Positions 13,854-18,416 of a DNA stretch of 18,416 nt are shown piece by piece. Numbering within the stretch: position 1 is the first letter of the stretch; each line of letters opens with the position of its first letter. The DNA lies in the NCBI GenBank assembly GCA_023144115.1, contig JAGLGH010000309.1, forward strand, positions 1 through 18,416, written 5' to 3'. The DNA comes from Nanobdellota archaeon. Its GTDB lineage: Archaea > Nanobdellota > Nanobdellia > Woesearchaeales > JAGLGH01. The notes beneath the pieces were generated by a model that was not told the origin of the DNA, made no database searches, and saw nothing but the letters and a program-made list of their open reading frames with translations. The translations under genes and the position numbers were made by a program.

Positions 13854-13857
13854 TAAT

Positions 13858-15756
13858 ATGGGAAAAATCAAGATAAAATTACCTGATGGTACGGAAAAGG
13901 AATATGATATGGGTATAAGCCCTGCTGAAATCGCAGAGTCAATAGGTCCTGGGCTTGCGAGAGCTGCTATTGCAGCAAAAGCAGGAGACAATCTTGTTGA
14001 TCTGTCTACGCAATTTACTGATGATACTGAACTGGCGATAATCACCTTCAGGGATGAGGAAGGCAAAGAAATTTTCAGGCACTCTACTGCTCATGTCATG
14101 GCTGCTGCTGTACTTAAGTTATTTCCTGAAGCGCTTCCAACAATAGGTCCTGCTATTGAAGATGGTTTTTATTATGATTTTGATCATAAGCCATTCACTC
14201 CTGAAGACCTTGAGAAGATTGAGGCAGAGATGAAGAAGATTATTGAATCTGATTCAAAGTTTGAAAGGATTGGCCTTACAAAAAAAGAAGCTCTTGATAT
14301 GTTCAAATCAAATAAATTCAAAGTCGAGATGATTAAGGCTCTTCATGACGATGACATATCAGCTTATAAATTAGGAGATTTTGTTGATTTATGCAGAGGA
14401 CCGCATGTTCCTTCAGCAGGAAAAATAAAATCATTCAAGCTGACCAAGGTTGCAGGAGCATACTGGAAAGGGGATGCTAAGCGTGAACAGCTTCAGAGAA
14501 TCTATGGCACAAGCTTTCCTGATAAGAAAGAACTTAAGAAGCATCTCCATATGCTTGAAGAGGCTGAGAAACGGGATCACAGGAAAATTGGAAAGCTTCT
14601 TGACTTATTCAGTTTTCATGAGGAAGCTCGGGGTTTTCCATTCTTTCACAACAATGGTATGATCATCTGGAACATTCTGCTCGACTACTGGAGAAAAGTT
14701 CATAAGAATTATAATTATGAAGAGATTAAAACTCCAATGCTGCTTAACAAAGCGCTTTGGAAAACAAGCGGACATTGGGAGAATTACAAGGAAAATATGT
14801 ACACTAGCCAGATAGATGGTGAAGATTATGCAATTAAGCCAATGAACTGTCCTGGAGGCATGCTTGCCTATAAGGAAAAAATACACTCATATAAAGAATT
14901 CCCTCTCAGAGTGGGAGAGATTGGCCATGTGCATAGGCATGAGCTTTCAGGAACACTTGGCGGACTTTTCAGGGTAAGGGCATTCCATCAGGATGATGCC
15001 CATATATTCATGACAAAAGAGCAGATAAAGGATGAGATATTAGAAGTCATTAAATTAGCAGATGAGATGTATTCAACTTTTGGATTAGAATATCATCTTG
15101 AACTTTCTACAAGACCTGATAAGTCTATTGGTTCAGATGAGCAATGGGAAACTGCAACAAATGGATTGAAGGATGCACTTGAATCAACTGGAAAAGAATA
15201 CATAATAAATGAAGGAGATGGAGCATTCTATGGCCCTAAGATTGATTTTCATATCAAGGATGCAATAGGCAGATCACATCAGTGCGGCACAATACAGCTT
15301 GACATGGCGCTTCCTGAAAAATTTGATCTTACTTATGAAAGCAAGGATGGAAAAAAGCACAGGCCTGTTATGATACATAGAGTCATATACGGAAGCCTGG
15401 AGAGGTTTTTTGGAATACTTGTGGAACATTATGCAGGCAAATTCCCCATGTGGCTGAGCCCTGTCCAGATTAAAATCCTTACTGTAGCAGACAGATTCAA
15501 TAACTATGCTGAGAATGTCATGAAAAAGCTTGAAGAAAAAGGCTTGAGAGCAGAGCTTGACAAAAGGCAGGAATCTGTATCCAAAAAAGTAAGAGATGCG
15601 CAGATTCATCAGGTCAATTACATCTGTGTTGTTGGAGAGAAAGAAGAGAAAGATGGCACAGTCACTGTAAGGACAAGGAATAATGAAGTCACTGGCGCAG
15701 AAAAAGTAGATGATTTTGCAAAGAGGCTGGTTAAGGAAGTTGAAGAGAAGAAGTGA
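13858..15756 (+). CDS. thrS: Threonyl-tRNA synthetase, bacterial type
   Basis: This class II synthetase charges tRNA-Thr with threonine. Its 632 residues hold an N-terminal TGS domain (1-65), the bacterial/eukaryotic N2 editing domain with HSTAH (75-79) and CRGPH (179-183), the catalytic domain and a C-terminal anticodon-binding domain (from about 535). Motif 2 is REIGH/HRHELSG-like (GEIGHVHRHELSGTLGGLFRVR split across 353-374) and motif 3 is around HRVIYGSLERFFGILVEHY. The zinc ligands are Cys331, His382 and His507, aligning with those of the E. coli enzyme. Most archaea have instead an unrelated D-aminoacyl-deacylase-like editing domain, so this copy probably has a bacterial ancestry, as in many DPANN. 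All catalytic and editing residues look intact. Single gene. Confidence 0.97.
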   Translation: MGKIKIKLPDGTEKEYDMGISPAEIAESIGPGLARAAIAAKAGDNLVDLSTQFTDDTELAIITFRDEEGKEIFRHSTAHVMAAAVLKLFPEALPTIGPAIEDGFYYDFDHKPFTPEDLEKIEAEMKKIIESDSKFERIGLTKKEALDMFKSNKFKVEMIKALHDDDISAYKLGDFVDLCRGPHVPSAGKIKSFKLTKVAGAYWKGDAKREQLQRIYGTSFPDKKELKKHLHMLEEAEKRDHRKIGKLLDLFSFHEEARGFPFFHNNGMIIWNILLDYWRKVHKNYNYEEIKTPMLLNKALWKTSGHWENYKENMYTSQIDGEDYAIKPMNCPGGMLAYKEKIHSYKEFPLRVGEIGHVHRHELSGTLGGLFRVRAFHQDDAHIFMTKEQIKDEILEVIKLADEMYSTFGLEYHLELSTRPDKSIGSDEQWETATNGLKDALESTGKEYIINEGDGAFYGPKIDFHIKDAIGRSHQCGTIQLDMALPEKFDLTYESKDGKKHRPVMIHRVIYGSLERFFGILVEHYAGKFPMWLSPVQIKILTVADRFNNYAENVMKKLEEKGLRAELDKRQESVSKKVRDAQIHQVNYICVVGEKEEKDGTVTVRTRNNEVTGAEKVDDFAKRLVKEVEEKK

Positions 15757-15757
15757 T

Positions 15758-15798
15758 TTTTATTTTAAGTATAAATTAAAGATTTTCTCTTTATTTTT
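15758..15798 (+). terminator. T-rich terminator candidate after thrS
   Basis: Directly after the thrS stop there are a T5 tract, then T4 and a final T7 run near 15792-15798. This fits archaeal termination between convergent genes. No stable hairpin is seen. Confidence 0.35.
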
Positions 15799-16534
15799 TT
15801 GCAATTTCCCACAACGTTTCAAAAAATCGCCTATGATTCTCTGCCATTTCATCATCTTCAATAAGAATTGCATAATATTTTGTTTTTTCTAAATGAAACA
15901 GCAGAACTTTATTTTTACAAACAATTGTAGGAGTTGGGGCATTTGCTCCTCCTTTTAAAAATCTAAATTCAGTCAGCTTTAATGAATCACTCTGGGTTTG
16001 AATCCTGCTTTTTATCTCCTTGGTTTCATCAAAAATCCTTCTTATGCAAATTTTCAAATCTATTCTTTCTTTATGCCATCTTTCTATGAAATAAGGATCT
16101 AACTCATAAAGTGCTCTAGAACCCCCATAAACTAAAAATTCTTTATTGTTTTTCTCTAGCAAAGTGTCTAAAAGTGTTCTTACGCTTTTCTTTCCCTCAA
16201 ACACTTCTACTTTTGGTCTTTTTGTTACTTCTTTTTTGATTATCTTATTTAATTCTGGGATAATTAAGTCTATCTTTTTAGTTTTTCTTTCCAAAATATT
16301 TTTCATTTCTTCGGGATTAGACATTGTAAATATTTTTTTGTGATCTACAATTGAATATGAAACTAATCCTAAAATTATTAATTTCTCCAGCAAATCATAA
16401 ACTAAAGTCCTCGGAAGATTGCTTTTTATTGCAATATCACCTGCAGAAGCACTTCCCAACTCCAAACCTGTGAGATAAACTTTAGCCTCTTTTTCAGATA
16501 ATCCAAAATCTTCTAATGTTTCAATTATATCCAT
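15791..16534 (-). CDS. TrmB-family transcriptional regulator
   Basis: The N-terminal winged helix (about 1-75) reads LEDFGLSEKEAKVYLTGLELG, then GDIAIKSNLPRTLVYDLLEKLIILGLVSY, the signature of archaeal TrmB-type regulators. It is followed by a coiled coil (about 76-105, LERKTKKIDLIIPELNKIIKKE) typical of the group's dimer linker, and a C-terminal domain (about 106-247, from VEVFEGKKSVRTLL) of the kind that in TrmB-like proteins senses sugars or other ligands. The 247-residue length is shorter than the sugar-binding TrmB proteins (about 340), so the ligand is unknown. It is divergent from an unrecognised gene, with an inverted repeat between them, suggesting that it controls itself and that neighbour. 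It has a TATA element 25 bases before its ATG and no leader. Confidence 0.88.
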   Translation of the reverse strand: MDIIETLEDFGLSEKEAKVYLTGLELGSASAGDIAIKSNLPRTLVYDLLEKLIILGLVSYSIVDHKKIFTMSNPEEMKNILERKTKKIDLIIPELNKIIKKEVTKRPKVEVFEGKKSVRTLLDTLLEKNNKEFLVYGGSRALYELDPYFIERWHKERIDLKICIRRIFDETKEIKSRIQTQSDSLKLTEFRFLKGGANAPTPTIVCKNKVLLFHLEKTKYYAILIEDDEMAENHRRFFETLWEIAKK

Positions 16535-16552
16535 ATGGTTAAGATTATTTCT

Positions 16553-16565
16553 AAATATATAAATC
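16553..16565 (-). promoter_or_regulatory. TATA box of the TrmB-family gene
   Basis: GATTTATATATTT on the minus strand is centred about 25 bases before the ATG at 16534, giving a leaderless transcript. The inverted repeat lies immediately on its upstream side. Confidence 0.55.
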
Positions 16566-16571
16566 TTTCTA

Positions 16572-16594
16572 ATGTCGTAATTTATTTACGGCAT
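16572..16594. promoter_or_regulatory. Inverted repeat, candidate operator for the TrmB-family regulator
   Basis: ATGTCGTAA and TTACGGCAT form nine-base arms with one mismatch around a five-base spacer TTTAT. It sits between two divergent TATA elements: it abuts the regulator's TATA on one side and overlaps or touches the TATA-like AAATATAAATA (16596-16606) of the divergent gene on the other. The position is ideal for repression of both, but binding is inferred. Confidence 0.5.
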
Positions 16595-16655
16595 AAATAT
16601 AAATATTCCTGGTATATTCTCCTTTAGTAATTAAATTATTTTTAAATCAAATAAA

Positions 16656-17312
16656 ATGGCATATATAAAAACAGAAACTGAAAAAAGCCCTCATGATCTG
16701 TATTCAGATCTTGTAGAATCATATCAATTTAGGGTAGAAGCTTCAAAACAATTAGAGGAAAGAGTAAAAAATGATCCCGAGTTGGTAAATTTTGCAAGAG
16801 AAAAAAAGGATTATAGATCTTATAGGGATACAAAGATTAATGGATTAGATCTTTTTGCTGAAGTGCATCTTAGTGATAATAATTATACTGGTTTTGATTT
16901 ACCAATTTTATGGTCTCGTTTAGAAATTTATCCTGAAAGCACTTTTTTCGATGGAAAAAATGTAGTAAAGAGTAAGGGATTATTTCTTTTTTCCCATTAT
17001 TGGTTAGCAAGAAAATATAATTCCTGTCCTGGAAAACATATAATTGCTAAACACCCAAAAAATGGTTTATTTCCCACTGAACTTGATTTTAGTGCTTTAT
17101 GGTCTTTAAATTTCTATGAAAAATCTCCTGAAGAAAAGAAAAAAGAATTGATTAATGCAATGAATATGTTTTCTAATGTCCCTGAGGAAGTGACACCTAA
17201 CGGAAAACTTTGGTCGCAAATGAGTGTAGTGCAAGATACAACTACAATGGGAACGATAAGCGAAGTTATTCAGGAATTTAATAAATATGTTCTCGAATGG
17301 TTAGAAACTTAA
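16656..17312 (+). CDS. Unrecognised soluble protein, probable target of the TrmB-family regulator
   Basis: This 218-residue protein matches no family I recognise. It has no membrane segment or signal sequence. The first 55 residues are helical and charged (HDLYSDLVESYQFRVEASKQLEERV). The middle is rich in aromatics: NGLDLFAEVHLSDNNYTGFDLPILWSRLEIYPES, LFLFSHYWLARKYNSCPGKHIIAKHPKNGLFPTELDFSALWSL (split here at 109-151). The C-terminus is again helical. Conserved-looking His, Asp, Glu and Trp residues could form a binding pocket but no catalytic signature is evident. It is monocistronic, divergent from the TrmB-family gene with the inverted repeat between, and convergent with the AbrB/PhoU-like gene. 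Codon use is AT-rich, like the neighbouring regulator. Confidence 0.7.
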   Translation: MAYIKTETEKSPHDLYSDLVESYQFRVEASKQLEERVKNDPELVNFAREKKDYRSYRDTKINGLDLFAEVHLSDNNYTGFDLPILWSRLEIYPESTFFDGKNVVKSKGLFLFSHYWLARKYNSCPGKHIIAKHPKNGLFPTELDFSALWSLNFYEKSPEEKKKELINAMNMFSNVPEEVTPNGKLWSQMSVVQDTTTMGTISEVIQEFNKYVLEWLET

Positions 17313-17352
17313 GCGCGCGTCTCTCTAATTTAATTACCCACCTAACCATTTT

Positions 17353-18231
17353 TCAATAATGCAGCTGCATCTCAAGTTCAATCAATGCAAAGTATATGTC
17401 TTCAATATCTTTTAAAAATGGAGTAGTATATTGGGGCATATTCTTAATTAATTTAATTAGCTCCTGTCGATTCTTCTCTAATTTAATTATCGTTTCGTCA
17501 GAGTATTTAAAATGGATATGCCTAACCTGCTTTAGCATTTCAGTGATATGCAATAGAGTTTTTAATTTTATTGATTTTGCTTTATGCTCTGCAATTATTT
17601 CAAACAAAGAACATAATTTATCAGAAAACATCTCAAATATTTTCAAAAAGCTATGTATAGTTCCAATTTTTGAGAAAGGAATGTATCCAAATTTATTGAT
17701 AGACCTGAAACAATAACTTACATAACTGTTTATTACATAATCTCTATACTTAACTCTTGAAAGGTCATTCCACTCTTTTGATTTAATTGACTCAATAGAA
17801 TCTTCAAGCAATGAAATGTTTAGATTGAATAATCTCTTTAGTATTTTATTAATGTCTGTTGGAGATTCTTCAATAGATTTAAACTGCACATAATTTTTTC
17901 TCTCCTCAATAATCATCATGCCTGGAAAGGATCGCACAACTTTTGTCATGTATGAACTTTGCTTAGCATCCTTTGTTTTGATAATAATAGAATCATAGCC
18001 TGCAGTATAAGCAGTATCAATAGCAACCCACATCAATCTCCCCTCATACTTTGATATGTCAACAAGGACTTCTTTAAGTTTGTTTGCTGTTTGTACTGAT
18101 ACAATTACCTTATTCTCATTTATATCTACTGATAATGATATACCCTTTTTTAAGCCATTTGCTTTAATCCATGATGAAGGCAGGGATACCACTGCAGTTG
18201 ATGGAGATAATTGAATTAGTTTTCTTTGCAT
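17353..18231 (-). CDS. AbrB-domain / PhoU-like regulator
   Basis: From the ATG at 18231-18229 the protein has 292 residues. An N-terminal SpoVT/AbrB-type swapped-hairpin domain (about 2-45) is seen in QRKLIQLSPSTAVVSLPSSW followed by GLKKG and SVDINENKVIV. A small alpha/beta segment follows (about 50-110), then long helices (about 120-292) resembling the PhoU helical repeats. This architecture is known in archaea as a phosphate-uptake regulator-like protein; here no phosphate transporter is visible. A TTG 15 bases upstream would extend it by five residues, but a TATA box (GTTTATATAT, 18262-18253) sits 26 bases before the ATG, which favours a leaderless start there. It is divergent from the last, truncated gene of the window. 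Confidence 0.78.
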   Translation of the reverse strand: MQRKLIQLSPSTAVVSLPSSWIKANGLKKGISLSVDINENKVIVSVQTANKLKEVLVDISKYEGRLMWVAIDTAYTAGYDSIIIKTKDAKQSSYMTKVVRSFPGMMIIEERKNYVQFKSIEESPTDINKILKRLFNLNISLLEDSIESIKSKEWNDLSRVKYRDYVINSYVSYCFRSINKFGYIPFSKIGTIHSFLKIFEMFSDKLCSLFEIIAEHKAKSIKLKTLLHITEMLKQVRHIHFKYSDETIIKLEKNRQELIKLIKNMPQYTTPFLKDIEDIYFALIELEMQLHY

Positions 18232-18273
18232 ATTCTTCAGTAACAATCATCAATATATAAACTTATCGCTAAT

Positions 18274-18324
18274 GTTTAACTAATTTAACTAATATATATA
18301 GTTTAAGCTAAAAGTTTAACTTAG
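18274..18324. promoter_or_regulatory. Cluster of TTTAACT repeats around a TATA element
   Basis: Two direct copies of TTTAACTAA (18275-18283, 18284-18292) precede TATATATA (18293-18300). AGTTTAA in the opposite sense (18300-18306) and another TTTAACT (18315-18321) follow. The direct and inverted copies flank the likely TATA box of the downstream gene, 26-27 bases before a start site that would leave a leader of about 39 bases. This is a plausible regulator-binding region for the divergent pair. Confidence 0.45.
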
Positions 18325-18345
18325 TGATTTTTCTTTCCTATCTTT

Positions 18346-18352
18346 AGGAGGT
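18346..18352 (+). promoter_or_regulatory. Ribosome binding site of the last gene
   Basis: AGGAGGT, the strongest Shine-Dalgarno match in the window, stands eight bases before the ATG at 18361. Confidence 0.7.
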
Positions 18353-18360
18353 ATTTAAAA

Positions 18361-18416
18361 TGAGACCAATAGCATATATAGGAATAACTGGATTTAAAGA
18401 GGATTACGAAGTAAAG
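18361..18416 (+). CDS. Unknown protein, first 18 codons only (runs off the window)
   Basis: Only MRPIAYIGITGFKEDYEVK is visible before the window ends, too little to assign a family. A strand-like IAYIGITGF start suggests an alpha/beta protein. The strong Shine-Dalgarno sequence and the TATA element upstream make a real start very likely. Its regulation may be linked to the divergent AbrB/PhoU-like gene through the repeat cluster between them. Confidence 0.6.

Noticed and set aside
17312..17319. GCGCGCG run in an AT-rich intergenic gap
   Set aside because: It is a short dinucleotide run of seven bases; no larger structure or symmetry extends around it.
18229..18246. TTG start five codons before the AbrB/PhoU-like ATG
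   Set aside because: The TATA box is 26 bases before the ATG, so a leaderless transcript would begin at the ATG and exclude the TTG.
1..18416. CRISPR arrays, tRNA/rRNA genes, complete insertion sequences
   Set aside because: Scanning by eye found no regularly spaced repeats, no cloverleaf-like sequence with a TTCGA-type arm in the gaps, and no paired terminal inverted repeats around a transposase. Gaps between genes are all under about 175 bases.

Overview
This AT-rich window looks like part of an archaeal genome of the DPANN type (Woesearchaeota or Pacearchaeota-like). That placement is inferred from gene content. Archaeal signs are a ribosomal protein uL16 of the L10e form, the secF-then-secD order with a 4-base overlap, a TrmB-type regulator, a fused AbrB/PhoU-like regulator, a Ctu1/NcsA-type tRNA thiolase with zinc fingers at both ends, class III (prepilin-type) signal sequences, and TATA boxes 24-31 bases before several start codons. 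Threonyl-tRNA synthetase and triosephosphate isomerase are instead of the bacterial form, a mixture common in DPANN lineages.

Layout. 1-147 (minus) is the start of a helix-turn-helix protein cut by the window edge, back to back with pyrG (CTP synthase, 149-1756). At 1809-2525 (minus) lie a small membrane protein and the C-terminal half of a caspase-like (clan CD) peptidase that has lost its N-terminal half and in-frame start. At 2683-5465 is the secF-secD pair, in which SecF carries an apparent extra helical hairpin and SecD a cluster of N-glycosylation sequons. At 5546-7803 are a methyltransferase, a small single-span membrane protein on the opposite strand, and the tRNA thiolase. At 7819-8580 (minus) is L10e with a long charged tail.

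From 8754 to 10967 runs a compact locus of three pilin-like proteins, two of them tandem paralogues, plus a two-helix membrane protein. This is the most system-like part of the window, probably a surface filament or secreted-subunit cluster. From 11091 to 13772 are an orphan phosphoribosyltransferase, a second methyltransferase, triosephosphate isomerase and a DUF4405-like membrane protein. thrS occupies 13858-15756. The right end has a TrmB-like regulator divergent from an unrecognised soluble protein with a 23-base inverted repeat between them, then an AbrB/PhoU-like regulator divergent from a gene that leaves the window.

Two kinds of translation start appear. First genes of transcripts often have a TATA box about 25 bases before the ATG and no leader. 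Others (secF, the pilin genes, thrS, the last gene) have Shine-Dalgarno-like sequences. No rRNA, tRNA, CRISPR array or complete insertion sequence was seen, and no gene-free stretch exceeds 300 bases.
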